DNA from: Catonia carolina
Taxonomy: Eukaryota; Arthropoda; Insecta; Hemiptera; Achilidae
Assembly: GCA_035578175.1 (NCBI GenBank)
Contig: JAQMRL010000003.1
Coordinates: 57,582,672 to 57,646,671, forward strand
Direction: 5' to 3'
DNA length: 64,000 bases
In this document: positions 37,376 through 49,981 of the stretch, one piece after another
Layout: the number at the start of each line of letters is the position of its first letter
Position numbering within the stretch: the first letter of the stretch is position 1
The notes under the pieces: model-generated
Databases searched by the model: none
What the model was told of the DNA's origin: nothing
What the model saw: only the letters and a program-made list of their open reading frames with translations
Position numbers and translations under genes: made by a program

Positions 37376-37467
37376 GTAATATTATCAATCAGCTTATTTG
37401 TTTAAAGGGGCTGTGCCCAATAAAATTAGTAGTTACTCTTATGATTAATTTACAATTAATATCAGTT

Positions 37468-37690
37468 AAAATAGTTCTTCTTCTTGATGTGCCTATCCGT
37501 TACGAATGTTGGCGATCATTAAGGCAATCTTCATCTTGTCTGCAGCAACTCGGAAAAGCCGTACCGAAGTTGTATTGTACCAGACTCTGAGGTTCTTCAA
37601 CCAGGATGTTCTTCTTCTACCTGGTCCCCGCTTTCCAAAAATTTTCCCTTGTAGAATGGCTTGCAGGAGGGCATATCGTTAAAATAGTAA
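37468..37690 (-). pseudogene. Non-LTR RT C-terminal remnant
   Basis: Reading the minus strand across frameshifts gives AILQGKIFGKRGPGRRR, then LKNLRVWYNTTS and LFRVAADKMKIALMIANIRN, followed by GAAGAAG-rich sequence. This is the same tail as at 1800-2212, at a different decay stage. Confidence 0.7.
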
Positions 37691-38309
37691 TTATACCAAA
37701 AATCAAGCAGTGGATTGAAATTGGGAAAAGGAATAAACCAGTTTATTTAATGCATATTTCTGATGTAAGCGATAAAATTAGCGTGTAATGATCAAGATAT
37801 CTAGTGAAAGTATTATTTCCAGTTTATTTATATAAATGGATTAGAAGTGGAAGAAGAAAGACTTACCCTTGAAAACCATTTCATATTATATACAATAAAA
37901 TAAAAATATAAAATTCGTAATTACATAATAAATAATATATTATATTAGCCTACGGTGTGAAGAATTACGGCAACTAACTGTAATAGCATGCCTATTGTAT
38001 TTATATTACTGTACGGAAAATTACAACATAATATTATGACAAAAATAAACATGAAAACATGTGTTAATTTACATGTACAAGACAGGTGTATTATTATAAA
38101 ACTTGTATACTTGATAACAACGCTTCAATACATAATAATGAAAGTAACAGAAATTACATGAGAAATATAATAGGCTTCTACTGTACGGTCTCATGTTTAG
38201 TATTAAGGTATGTTGTGAATCTTAACAGGCAAGGATCTTTTGTTATCTTCCTTCTTATTCATCCACTTCATTTGAATTTACATCTATTCCTATACGAAAA
38301 CGAAACAAT

Positions 38310-38525
38310 ATGCCCATAACAGGCAAGTGTAGTGTTAACTTATTTGCACTCGATCTGCTAGTTCCAGGGCTAAAAAAAATATTTCTGTTTCTTATCACAT
38401 CGTCAGCCAATTATATGACTGAAGCATTTAAGAACAGAAGAGGTAGAGGTGTAAAAGACAGAGTATTTCCTATAAAAGTATAGAATTTCGTTATACATCC
38501 AAACCCTGTGATTAATGAAATTCTC
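38310..38525 (+). mobile_element. SINE1 copy 8 (3'-truncated)
   Basis: The 5' end GCCCATAACAGGCAAGTG is intact. The copy stops after the CCAAACCCTGTG region, so the last about 170 bases are gone. Internal deletions remove the CTAGTCAG part. Confidence 0.85.
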
Positions 38526-39189
38526 AATCCAAATATGATGCTGACTCTTTTGCGGGTTTCAAGAGTTAATTTTCGTACAAAATCTGTAAAATATTTTTTT
38601 GTTTATTGCGTCCAGGAGCCTCCCGAGGAAGTACACAACATGTCAAGAACTTACAAGTTAATACATAACACCTGACATATTATTTAAATACATAAAAACG
38701 TATTATTATTTTTATTAAACATTGAGCTACCATACAAGCTAAATTACTACAGTAAGTCTTCTAATATTCGCAATCTTCTAATATTTGCACAATAGCACAC
38801 ATTTTTCTTAGCATTCGCTTCAATGCTTTGGGTGTCATTTATTTTGAGTTTGTTTTTTATTTCAAAAAACTTTTTTGTTCAAAAAATATTATTAAAAAAA
38901 AAAATTCTTTTATCACCATAAAAAGTTTCACCAATCAAGTAATTTTTCTGACTTTTTTAAAATGAATACAAATTATCATAACATTTTAAAAATTGTGTTA
39001 ATTTATTGATACATTTTCTACCCGCCTAAGTAAGTTTTTGTTCAAAAAATTTAGTATGTAATGTTACTTAAAATAGTCTAAACCGTAAAATAATAGTCTA
39101 AACAGTCTTAAAATAGTTTAAACAGTAAACGGCAAAAAATTAAGATGTTTTGATGTTAAATCCTCAAAACAATTACAGCATTTATAACC

Positions 39190-39540
39190 TTTATAATTTT
39201 TCAGGTGAGTCATGGGTTACCATGAAACACCAAAAATGTAGGATCCAAGCAGCTAAAATGACATTTTTAAGAAGGGTGAAGGGATGCTCGAGGCTGGATC
39301 TAATACATAACGAGGAAATAAGATCTGAGTTAGGTGCTTTTAGTCTGAATGAAAAAGAGGTGGAGTACCGCAGTCAATGTAGACAACATTTGGAACGGAT
39401 GCCAGAGGAGAGAATACCCTTAAAGCGACGGAATATGTTCCAGTTGGAAGAATGGAGGTGGGAAGACCTCAAAGAAGACGGCAGTAATCGAGTTGTACGG
39501 GTTGGAATGTCTCGTGTTTGTGTGGGAGTATAGGATGGTT
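39190..39540 (+). pseudogene. Endonuclease-RT type LINE C-terminus
   Basis: The plus frame contains ESWVTMKHQKCRIQAAKMTF, LRRVKGCSRLDLIHNEEIRS and YRSQCRQHLERMPEERIP, the same block order as at 28794-29177. The last third of the frame is out of phase. A CGGAACAGACTTATGCCTAA string close to its end recalls the terminal string of the copy at 50640. Confidence 0.75.
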
Positions 39541-39597
39541 TGTGAGTTCGGAACAGACTTATGCCTAATCCTTGATAGTAAGAAGATAATCTTTTAT

Positions 39598-39728
39598 CTA
39601 GTTATGGTTTTCAAAAATAATTTTTCTTTTCTTTTCGAAGCAGTACAATTGGGTATCGTTTAGTCATGTAAATAGCTACTTTCATCGTAGGCCTATTGAC
39701 TGATTGTAAATAAACTCAATATTAAAAA
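39598..39728 (+). repeat. Dispersed repeat R4, copy c (3' part)
   Basis: CTTTTCGAAGCAGTACAATT, GGGTATCGTTTAGTCATGTA and TGTAAATAAACTCAATATTA match the 3' part of copies a and b. It follows directly after the LINE remnant ending at 39540. Confidence 0.6.
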
Positions 39729-40050
39729 AATATATTGTAGACGTTAAAGTAGTATAACCTAGAAGCAGTGATTATTCTAGAAATGGTTAATAATAATAGG
39801 TTGTTTATTGTAAAAAATTGTGTATGGTATGGGGTGGAAGCGTTAAACAAGGATAGTAGAATGCGATGAATGAAGTGTTTTGAAAGGAAGTTCTAGGAAA
39901 TCGAAAATAGTAGAAATGTTTGTTTTCATTTCGATTGCTTCTACAATGTTACACTAGAATGGAAAAGTGTTCGAATCATACTGTAGGTATAAAAAACTGT
40001 TAGTGCGTAGTACAGTCGGTCAATTAATGATTTTATTGATTGTGAAGGAA

Positions 40051-40360
40051 AGTGTTGCCGGGCCATTTGAAATAGTGTCGTTACGGGACCGCTCTGCATT
40101 ACGTTAAATAGTGCGTGTGCATGAGGATGTTAGTGGATAGGTAAATCAATTGTTTTGCTTTCTTAAGGACAAAGTTCTATTATTAATCAAGTTTGGTTTA
40201 AGCTTAAGTTTTGTAATTGATTTAATTTATGTAATCTACTTGTTTTTGTTAGTAAGCTAAGTTGTGTAAATAAATAATAATTAATTATATAAGTTTAAAA
40301 TAATTCTGTTTATTTATCATACCCAGATCCCGAACAAACCTAGGCTTACACGGTATAATA
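40051..40360 (+). repeat. Possible solo-LTR-like relic
   Basis: It begins TGTTGCCGGGCC and ends near GGCTTACA, with AATAAATAATAATTA before a TCTGTTTATTTATCATACCC string. The last about 120 bases are repeated in diverged form at 12120-12245 (TCTGTTTATTATTTATTATA, CCTGTACGAACCTA). No target duplication or internal retroviral-type genes are seen. Confidence 0.35.
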
Positions 40361-42404
40361 TTATTTTTTTCTACACCGATGTTAATTTATTTTAATTATA
40401 TTTTTTTGTTTTCTAGAACCATTGTAGTTGTGTATTTAGTTTTTGGCTGAAATTATGAATTATTTTCACAGTTCTATGTCCATGACCTAGACAACAGATT
40501 CTTCTTTAATTTATTGTATCTGATGATGTCTTCCGTTTTCCTTGGCCCTAATTTTTTGAAATTTTTCCTCATTTTTATTTCTGTACTGGCATTAGCTTTG
40601 ATGCTGAATAATGTAACGGCCTAGTTTAATAATCGCACTAATTTTCGTTTGTTAATTAGTATTCATTTTATTAATATCATCAACAGTATATACCGCTGCT
40701 AATTACAAACGGTGATTGTACAGTGTCTCTTTGATCCGTTAACTTAATTTAAAATGTAGACATTATAAATTACAATATATGAATTAAAAATACTATCTGA
40801 TTTACCGGTGTTAAACAAACTGTGAATCCTCATTATTGTATTTCATTTTCTTTTATACTGCATCAATATGTAACGGGATGGTTCGCACACAACAGTTATC
40901 AGATATCATAGAATAAAATAAATAAAAAGACCATTTTGTTGGAACTATTTATAAAGTTTAACATGATAATTAACAGACAATAGAAATACAGTTCAGCGCA
41001 TTCATTATTTTCTTATTTGTTTGTGTGAATACATACAACAGTTTGATAGTACTATTTGATATAACTATACATAACATACTATAATGTAAAAACACTGGGA
41101 ATATTATGTAAAATAATAACATAATTTGTATTTAACGCTTCCGGATTATTGTACTCACCACTGTATTCTTTAAATATATGTTTTAACACAATGTTTTGTT
41201 TACAATTTCAGTAATAGTAAGTTAATATAATAGTAATTTTTTACTATTTAATACAATATGAAATTTCACATAGTATATTGACACATAAATTTTAATACTA
41301 CAGTGTATTGAAATAAAATACTGTACTTCTTGATAATCTGATTTCCAGAATATTTTATTTTTTCAAAAGGGTACACCAAATAAACTGGTTAAATCTTTTA
41401 CCGATATAACATTCTTTCTTACTTTTTCTAGGTAAACTTATTCAACCATATAACAAGTCAACGATATGACAATTAAGTTGGATTTAAACTTTTTCCCTTT
41501 TTTTGAATATCTATTAAAAAACAGCTGGGATCATTCCAGAGAGAATAAAAGCCGAATTAAAAAGCCACAGCGGTGTTTAAATCAAAGAATTCGCTCCTTT
41601 GCAGTCTGGAACAATCACAGAAGATCATCCAGTGGTACTTCCTGTCCACGTTATTGTATTGTGTTGAAATATGGTCCCTGTAGGAACCCACTAAAAAGAA
41701 GATTTAGGTGTTTGATGTGGTTATACCGACGTATTTATAGTCTATTTTTCGTAAGTTGAGGCATGGAGTAAACAATCCTTCTGTGAGTTAGTGGAAGTAA
41801 ATACACAATATATGTCATTCATAATTGTTGTACAATGTAAAGGGTGAACCAAAACGCATGCGAGTCACTGAAGTTTTGTAAATCACGTGCGATGTAATAT
41901 AACAATATCTATACTTGATAAATTTATGACGTTTCTGAAATATAATAAATGTGCAACATTATGTTTAAATATAACATTGGTCTTATGAAACGTCAGTGTT
42001 ATTTTAATTTTTACGTTGCAAATTGCTCTCGATACAAGTTTTTTTTTGATTCTGTCTTCCGTAATGTTGTTTAAATAAGTACCTACTTCTTTTAAGATTA
42101 GTGTTTTAGTGTGAAATTTGATAACTATGGCTGAGAGCCCTTTTTGCAGTACAGTTAAACACAGAAAAGCTAAAACATTATGGAAGTGGGGAGAAAGTGA
42201 TAGTTCTTAATGTTTTTAATAAATTTTGAGAAAAATATAAAACTTTATAAATTAAGCAAGTACAAGCACATCTGAATTCACCGGTGTATTCATTTCACGT
42301 ATTGAAAGATCGTTTTAGAATCATACCGAACAATAAACCAATATTTCTGTATTTTATGATCAACCCGATTCATATTTATTCGCCCACTAACTGGTTTGTT
42401 TACC
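40361..42404. other. AT-rich span, nothing recognised
   Basis: A 97-codon frame at 41466-41759 is Arg/Ser-rich at its end and resembles nothing I know. Without a family match or splice signal I do not call it a gene. Confidence 0.5.
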
Positions 42405-42572
42405 TGAGGACTCAACTTAGGAAATATGAACTACAGAGAACCTCTTGGGTTGATCAAGCTTTTAATGAAGAGGTCCTATGGAGAATGGGATGTCGACCTG
42501 AGCTGTTATTGACGATTAAACGGCGTGAGTTGGAGTACTCCGTATGTATCATGAGACATAGCTACAAATAGA
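42405..42572 (+). pseudogene. Non-LTR RT C-terminal remnant
   Basis: The plus frame contains RTSWVDQAFNEEVLWRMG, CRPELLLTIKRRELEY and IMRH, which match the 'ISW.D..TNEEVL.RM....LL.TIK.RKLEY.GHIMR' block of the same LINE group as 1800-2212. The 5' and 3' parts are missing. Confidence 0.7.
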
Positions 42573-42861
42573 GACTCCTCAAATAGTTATTCAGAGTAAT
42601 GTTGATCCCATTCGGGGACATGGTATAAGAAAAAAAAATGGTTTGTGAATCTGAAGAAATGATTTTAGTAAATCGATGGAACTCTTTCAAACAGTAATAA
42701 ACTAAGTCTGCATTGCCAACTTCCGGACGTTGATAGGGAAGTTGATGAAGAAGTGAGGTCACTCAGAGGTAACTCAATTGCTAATGTTTAGAACTGTAGC
42801 CCTTTAAGAGGGTATTAGAGTAGAAATGTTTATTACGCTTGTTTCTTTCTTTCTTTTTTGA

Positions 42862-43024
42862 GTTTATTTAAAGTCGCATCAACAACTTGGTCATTAGCGA
42901 CTATAGTGTATCATGAAACGTGTGGTTGTGACTTGTTATAATTTCCAGACAATGGCCGGGAATCAAGCCCGGGACCTCCGCGTAGTAAGCCACGCGCTAT
43001 CACTACGCTACGGAGACGGCTTTT
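42862..43024 (-). mobile_element. SINE-A copy, best preserved
   Basis: The minus strand starts GCCGTCTCCGTAGCGTAGTG (A-box region) and has GGGCTTGATTCCCGGCC (B box). It ends with the intact tail hairpin AGTCGC (42902-42897) / GCGACT (42877-42872), then TTAAATAAAC. This copy best shows the tail shared with the LINE at 55149-55190. Confidence 0.88.
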
Positions 43025-43837
43025 CTATTTTTTTTAGGGTTACATAACCCTAAATTTTATTATTATGATATATTTATTATTGGTGGAAATTTTTAAAATT
43101 GTCATCTAGGTATCATTTTGTTTTGTCCGTCCGTCACACCCAGATGTCAAAAACTACAAGAGATAGAAACAAACGGTTTTCGGATTCGTAGATTACACAA
43201 AAATTAGTGGGCCTGGATTGGGTTAAAAGTTTCGAAAAATAGTGTCGTTAGATTCCTCTTAACCCTTTATAGGTCTCTGATAAGTATACTTACCAATAGC
43301 AATAAGGTCGATTTTATTTAAGAAAAAGCTATGCCGTTGATCCGTATAGGAATTTTATGGTTTATAGATGTTTTCTGGTAAGTAGGATATCCACATTTTG
43401 AAATTAGCGCGCAGCGACCATTTGCTTCGTGAGTTGCACGAATGTGGTAAGGATTTATAACAGCGTATGCTACCATGTTGTTTTGTTGTTACTCGTATTT
43501 TTGTACAGTGCTTTGAAAATTCGAGTTTTTTACGGGAAAGCAAGCACTTTTGCTAATATAAAGTTAAGATAAGCTATTCTGCAAATTTTTTGTTATATTG
43601 TACACAAGTTGTTTGAATAAAAATTCTTACCAGTAACATTATGTGATTTCCATTTCAATAAACGTTTCTTGGTAAGTTTACAGGGCTTAACATCAACAAA
43701 ATAGAAATATCTTACTGTTCTGGCACTAGAAATGCATTATTCAAGTCCCTATAAAGCAAAATTTAACATTTTACAATTTGTATATTTTCCCCCGTAGTAC
43801 TGCCCTATAAAGAGTTAAAGAGTAGATACAGAAATCA

Positions 43838-44810
43838 TTAAATAAATAAATAAATCTTTATTTATGTATTATAATAGGAATAGCCAACTCATCAAATACA
43901 CTAATACGTACGTTTTAATCTATTTTTAACCAAACAATTTTTGTTTACAATTAAGTATTCACTATAATAAAAAAAACAACTTGTTCATTAAAATACTACC
44001 ATAGCGTATAAAAGAGACTCTTCTATACGCTATGATTCTACTTAGATTGTACATTGGAATTCGAAGTTATTCATTTATATTAACAATGTTTCATATTTCT
44101 AAATTATATCCTTGTAAGATAATTAAAAAAATCCTGATCAGAATAAAATGCATGTTTTGTTAAAAACCTTTTACTTCCCGATCAAAGTTTTTTAAATTAA
44201 GGAGCCTTATTTTAGATGGTAATCTGTTGAAAAACCGAACGGAATTGTAGTGAATTCCTTTCGAGAAATTTGAAGTTTTATATTTTTCAATTCTGAAGTC
44301 ATCATTGGTCAAAATTCATAATTATGATTGTACTAAGTTTTTGTAAATAACACCGTGTTCATTTTCGCGAATTTTAAAATTTCATATACTCGTATATAAA
44401 GAGATGGTAAGGCAGAATATTGTATTTAACAAACAATCCTTTGCAAGAATAATGTCTTGGAATGGTTGCAATTATTCTAATTGCGTATTTTCATATGCAA
44501 AAATCTTAAGGTGTTTGGTTGAGTTGCCCCACTGCGTGACCCCATAGCTGAGTACAGAGTGGAATAACGTACCAGTAATTATCATATCTTTTTCCAACTA
44601 GATTTTCCGGAGATTTCGCAAAATAAAACACACTGAGCTAAGACGGTTCAATATATGAGATATATGTGAATTCCAGGTAATGTTCTCATCTAAGTAGACG
44701 CCCAGAAACTTTGGTGTGCGTTCCTTTTTTTAAATATTTCCGTTTAAATAGATATTTGATACCGGAGTTACTGATTGTGTACATTGGATTTTAAGTTTCG
44801 GTGTCGGCCG
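43838..44810 (-). pseudogene. LINE RT C-terminal half (KFLGVYLDE type)
   Basis: The minus strand shows PKFLGVYLDENITWNSHISH and LSSVCFILRNLR (about 44700-44590), then LFHSVLSYGVTQWGNST, and later NSVRFFNRLPSKIRLLNLKK, a set of blocks typical of the RT end of insect jockey/CR1-group LINEs. Frameshifts and stops separate them. The 3' end (plus 43838-43860) is an (AAAT)n-like tail. Confidence 0.75.
44000..44034. other. Near-perfect hairpin in a LINE remnant
   Basis: CATAGCGTATAAAAGA and its inverted counterpart TCTTCTATACGCTATG differ at one base and are separated by only 3 bases. It lies within the non-coding 3' part of the RT remnant 43838-44810. Confidence 0.7.
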
Positions 44811-45004
44811 GAAGTGGCCCAAAACCAGAATTCAAGAAATCAGATTCGGAATTTTGATATAAAAATGGTGTCATTTAATTCCTCTTAAAGAGTAAATATA
44901 GAAATCACTAATGGTTTTTCCATGAGTCAAACGCAAGCCTTTTTAAAAATTTCCACCAGCCATGAGACCCGTGGTCTCATGAAGGAATTTGTTTTATAAT
45001 TTTT

Positions 45005-45150
45005 GCGGGTATGTATTTATTTAGGGTTGTGACCCCTTTTTACTTCTTAGGCCCAAGTTATCGAAATACAAAAGCTTTAGTTTCTCTGTCTAAACCTTGG
45101 GACAATGTGCTCAATTTCGGTTTCTAGGCTTTCAGGGAGGTTAATGAATT
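45005..45150 (+). repeat. Dispersed repeat R3
   Basis: TTAGGGTTGTGACCCCTTTT, then CCCAAGTTATCGAAATACAA and CTTTAGTTTCTCTGTCTAA. Same family as 6705-6960. Confidence 0.5.
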
Positions 45151-45604
45151 AATGATAAATGGGTAAATCAATGAAGACATTTATATTTAAATGTATAGAT
45201 AAGATTTTTAAAAAAACATAATTTATTCTATCAATTATAATTATAAATTATTATTGTGTAAAAATTAATTTTGAGTATGAAAACACCAGTTGAGTTGTTG
45301 AAGAAGTTACTGAACACTACAATAATTATATTTAAGTTTTAAGTTAAGTTTAAGCTTTATAAATGCAATACGTAATAACAACTACAGTTGTTGAAGATGT
45401 ACTTCATTTTTTTCCACTTAACATTTGAGTCATTTCATTAGCTTAATTAATTAACATGTAAATTAACCTACATCTACGCAGACTATATTGCACTGCATTT
45501 AAGTCAAGTTTCATCTCGCTTTACTAATTGTGTTATTAAGTAATTTCTGTGTTAATAGATCTAAGAATTTATTTGAAGGACAAATAATATATGATAAAAA
45601 TATT

Positions 45605-45690
45605 TTTATCCTTAATAGCGCAGTGGTTTGTTTGCTAGACTGCAATGAAGAAGGTCCATGTTTGATTCCCGACTAGAATAATGTGGTATA
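45605..45690 (+). mobile_element. tRNA-derived SINE head fragment
   Basis: CTTAATAGCGCAGTGGTTTG and CCATGTTTGATTCCCGACTA look like A and B boxes. No family tail follows. Confidence 0.5.
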
Positions 45691-46694
45691 TTTGTTTTTC
45701 ATAGAACTACAGTATTGTTTGTGATCTTAAAAAATTGGTTATACATACGTTTATAAATTTTTATTTTTGTAAAACAACGAAAATACCATTTAAACTATAA
45801 AAATAATTGTAGTATAATGAAAAATAAGAAGAAATGTTGAATTGCAGTAGATGATAAACAATTTATTTGTAGACTTTTCCATTTAATCTATATATTTTAA
45901 AAGACACCAATCTCAAAATTTTGGTGTTGTCTTTGGAAGTCTGATATCTCTCCTGCAACAATTAAAAAAAAAACACTATTACGTAATACAATATTAAAAA
46001 TATAACTTACAAATTTTGTTTTTTTTTCTTGACACTCAACAAGCCTTTCAAAAATATTTATATTAAAAAGAACCAAAAAACGGTTCGTAAAAATAATAAC
46101 ATGACAGTTTTGAACAAAACAATGCCTACATAAATAAAAACCACAAAGCTATCTGGTTTGTTGGACCAATATAAAATGAAGTTCCACTGGTAGTATTTTA
46201 TTTTTATGCAAAATATGACGGATGTTATTTTTTATTTCAGCTGAAGAACTGTTTCTTTTTAGAAAACTTTTCTCTTTTGTTTATTTTAATGTTATTTAAA
46301 TTAAGTGATACATTACTTTCTTTAAAACGGTACTTTCTTCACTGCTATTAAAACATGACGTGTTTTGTTGATTCTATTCTATTTTTAAAAGTGTACATAA
46401 AAAACAAAGTCGATTATTAAAAAAGACTGATTTGTAAAAATAACGCATTAAAAATAGAATATTGTATTACACTCTTTTTAGTATTTTATAGACTTTTCTG
46501 CTATTTATAGAAATCAATTGTGTAATTTCTATTTTATAACTCAAACAATTACACCCACGTTTAGCGTGTGCTTATCAATAGCCTTGGAGGGTTGTATTAC
46601 AATTGGGGTTTACATCAGTAGGTGGGTAAAAATTTCTCTTAGTATTAGAACTAATACTCTCGAACGATCTTTGTCAGAAGTTGTATAAATAATA

Positions 46695-46920
46695 ATTATT
46701 TCTGTAAGGTAGTTATTCTCTTTTAACCCCTCAGGTATAAGTGGTCATAATAAAAATGCTTCAATTTTCCGAGGTATCACTTACAGAATACGCTCGCGAA
46801 TTGTTGGAACTGTAGCTTCTTGAGAAAGTATAAAATTAATATCTACTTCTTTAGGGTTGTCACCCCTTTTTCTGCCTAAGGAGTAAAAGTACCAAATTTC
46901 AGTTTTTAAATTTATTTTAG
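46695..46920 (+). repeat. Dispersed repeat R3, two partial copies
   Basis: AACCCCTCAGGTATAAGTGG with AAAATGCTTCAATTTTCCGA, followed by a second start TTTAGGGTTGTCACCCCTTT. Same family as 6705-6960. Confidence 0.45.
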
Positions 46921-47792
46921 ACCACGACAAATAAATTAACTTTAAACACTTCTAAAAGGTTTTTTACAGATTTTTTTCTCCACTCCATTTTTATCTTGCT
47001 TTTGCTCTTCGTGAAAGTATTTTTCTAAACTTAAGAGTTTCCTGATACATTATACTCTATTAGACTTTCGTTTTTATTTCTATAGTATCACTGTTTGATC
47101 CTAAACGTTTTATTCTGATTTTTATGTTTTATCATGATATTCTTGTACCCTTCGTCGGATACCTTAAGTCGCTGTTGCAAGAGTACTAAAAAAGTTTTTT
47201 ACATTTTTTCCGTAAAAAGACAGATAGTTCCAAATTTCTATTTCCTATTCTATTTTTAAAATTTTCGTCAATTATTTTTCTTGTACAGCTCTTCTGGCAC
47301 TCAGAACTTGCACTGTCTGATTACTATCATCGAGGATAAGGTACTATCATAAAGAGAATGTTTCATTACAATTTCTTCACTTATATTATTCAGTCTTTCC
47401 AGTTACTAATAGGCATTCCTTTGAGTACAGTCATTCAGATTTGATTTGTCTGAGCTTCCCTTGTTTTGATAGATTTTTCTCTTTATTCAATCGAGCAAGT
47501 TATTTTAACAAGGACTACTATGTTATTAGCTCGTCTTTTCTTTTTATGTAGATTCTATAATCTGCGGAGTGCAGAAGCCATCTTCATTTGTCTACTATTT
47601 GCAGGAATTATATTATGTTAATGCAAAAAGTCCTCACTGACTGATTCGCTCCTTCGTCATTAGTTCTATCTCTAACTTCCCAATCCCCTAGAGAAATAAA
47701 TTCGGTCCGTTTGTTTCTTAAAATTGAACAGAGAAATAAGAGCATTTACTTTTTGACCCCTTGCCCCTAAGGAGTCTAAAAATGGCTACTAT

Positions 47793-48087
47793 TATTTGAG
47801 TAACTTAAATGACTGAAGTATTTAAAAACAGAAGAGGCAGATGTATAAGGCACTAGTCAGAGTTATCTCCTCTGAAAATAGTGAATTTGATTATACACCT
47901 AGACCCTGTGGTGAATGAAGTGAAGGTGTCATTTGCAGAATAGATAGTAGATGTTTTTCAAACAAGCTGATAAGCGTTCTTTTCCACTCAGTGAGGAAGG
48001 CAATAGTAAAACAACTAACTCCTCGTTTTACTTAGTAAAGCCTCTAGAGGTTTAAACCAGCCTTTCGGCTAATGACCTAAATAACAC
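47793..48087 (+). mobile_element. SINE1 copy 9 (5'-truncated)
   Basis: It begins near TTAAATGACTGAAGTATTT and is complete to CAGCCTTTCGGCTAATGACC. The bases around the GGCATGCTGATAAG block are partly deleted. Confidence 0.88.
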
Positions 48088-48510
48088 GAAAGTTTGATAA
48101 GTGTGAAATTTTTTTCAGAATTTAGCTAGGAATCAAAACTGAAATCTTCCCACTTTATATTCTAGATTCTAAGATTCTACCATTGCCATGGAGGCTGCTA
48201 TGTAATGTTTTTATGTTAATTGATCTCTTGCTATAATTTGGGAAAATTGGTTTTTTAAAAATTCAGTCGAGTTCCCTGTTTTACGTTATTCAGTTTGAAG
48301 TTTATTTTGGAAGTATTTAGTAACTTATTCCTACCTTGACTCCATACGATATTTATGTGGCAGTTTTTAATTCGATGACAATTAAATCTGGGTGTATTTT
48401 AATTTACTGAAATTGCAACTAATTTTGTGATAAACAAATAACTTAGCCTGTCAACGATTAATTGCCCTATTATGAGAAATTAGAGCATGAATTTAATGTC
48501 GAAGTTCATT

Positions 48511-48598
48511 GATTATGCTATCTTACGATAGCATAATCGGTATTGTTGTCAATTGACAACCTGACTTACGTCAGGGTGTCAGTTTATTTGCAATTGCA
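48511..48598. other. Cluster of four palindromes
   Basis: In succession: GATTATGCTATC-TTAC-GATAGCATAATC (48511-48538), GTTGTCAATTGACAAC (48545-48560), CCTGAC-TTAC-GTCAGG (48560-48575) and TGCAATTGCA (48589-48598). All four are perfect, and two share the loop TTAC. Function unknown. Confidence 0.85.
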
Positions 48599-48859
48599 TT
48601 AAATTGCATTATTAGTAATACGTAACTCTCTAATTATGGGTTACTTGTTAATTAAATTACTAGTAAATCATGACAAGTTACCAAACGATAAAATTAACTA
48701 CTGACTGTTGACGCTTTTGCTGTGACCCGTATTTACCACGTTAAGTAAAGCAGAATAAGTTTTTCTTTATTTTTAACTCCGCTTTAATTCAATGCACAAA
48801 ATCCAGGCAAAAAATACTTTTTGGTTTCGCGTCCTATTGTTTCGAACAGTAATTGTAAT

Positions 48860-49016
48860 GTTTTTTTCTGTTATTTTCGTCTGTTTTGAACATTAGTGCT
48901 CATGAGCATGGTAAAGGGTGATAGATGAAAATATACTAAACCTGTCCGAGAATCGAACCTGGGACCCATAGCGTAGAAACCAGTTGTGCTAAACACTATA
49001 CCATGGATCGGCCAAT
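48860..49016 (-). mobile_element. SINE-C copy
   Basis: The minus strand reads GGCCGATCCATGGTATAGTG (A-box-like) and CCCAGGTTCGATTCTCGGAC (B box). Its tail ends in AAAACAGACGAAAATAACAG. Confidence 0.72.
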
Positions 49017-49553
49017 TTTAATGCAAATGGTAACTGCTGACAATAAAAAAGAGTTTTGAACAATAACGACAGAACTCACTAATAATCGTACCCTGGGTGG
49101 ATTAAAATAATAAAAAATTATTTGTCAATCATTTGATCATGTACGAGTCGAATCATGTAAGAACGATATAAATGTTTGGTTTTTGAAATATCAGGGGCGG
49201 TTTTCGGTCCATGTGACCCTTGCACCCGCATGGGGCGCTGACGTTGGGGGGCGCCAAAATGGATTATTATAAAAAATCTAAAAAAAATTGTGGTCTTGTT
49301 AATTAATAATTGTACGAAATCTGAGGTCAGGTTGTAAGTTTTTCGTTTGGAAATCGGAGCTTTGGTGATCTTTGAAGCTAATAATATCCTTGGATTGAGA
49401 TTGAAACATTGATTGCGATTTTTGTTTACGATGTTACATACGATTGTACATATATAGGTATATGACTTAAGGACGGTTGCTGGTTAAAATTTATATAGGT
49501 ATTTTTCCGAAAACGGAGTCGGTGTATCAGAAAAGTTAGGCCGATTTACGTCA

Positions 49554-49554
<1 letters not shown>

Positions 49555-49590
<36 letters not shown>

Positions 49591-49591
49591 G
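49555..49591 (+). repeat. (AAT)n microsatellite
   Basis: About 12 uninterrupted AAT units inside the hAT-type element, directly before the SINE1 insertion. Confidence 0.95.
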
Positions 49592-49599
49592 ATATTATT

Positions 49600-49981
49600 G
49601 TCCATAACAGACAGGTGGAGTGTTAAATTATTTGCACTCAATCTGTTAGTTGCAGGGCTAAAAAAAATAGTTATGTTTCTTATAACATGTTCAGCCAATT
49701 AAATGACAATGATATAAGAACAGATGAGGTAGAGGAGTAAAAGATACTTATCACAGTTATCTCCTCTGAAAGTAATGAATTTCATTATACATCCCGACGC
49801 TGTGGTGAATGAAGTGAAGGTGCCATTTGTAGAGTGAAAAATATGTGCTTTTCAGACGGCCTGGCATGCTGATAAGGATACTTTCAACTTGGTGAGGAAG
49901 GCACTGGAAAAACAACCTCACTCTTTGTTTTACTTAGCTCTGCAGGTTCAAACAAACCTTTCGGTTGATGACCTAAACAAC
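49600..49981 (+). mobile_element. SINE1 copy 10, nested in the hAT-type element
   Basis: Full-length copy flanked by AATAGATATTATT and AATAGATAATTA, an imperfect target duplication. The 3' hairpin reads AACC-TTTC-GGTT, a paired change relative to AGCC/GGCT. Confidence 0.9.

Noticed and set aside
41466..41759. 97-codon plus-strand frame
   Set aside because: No recognisable motif; its Arg-rich end did not match any family I know.
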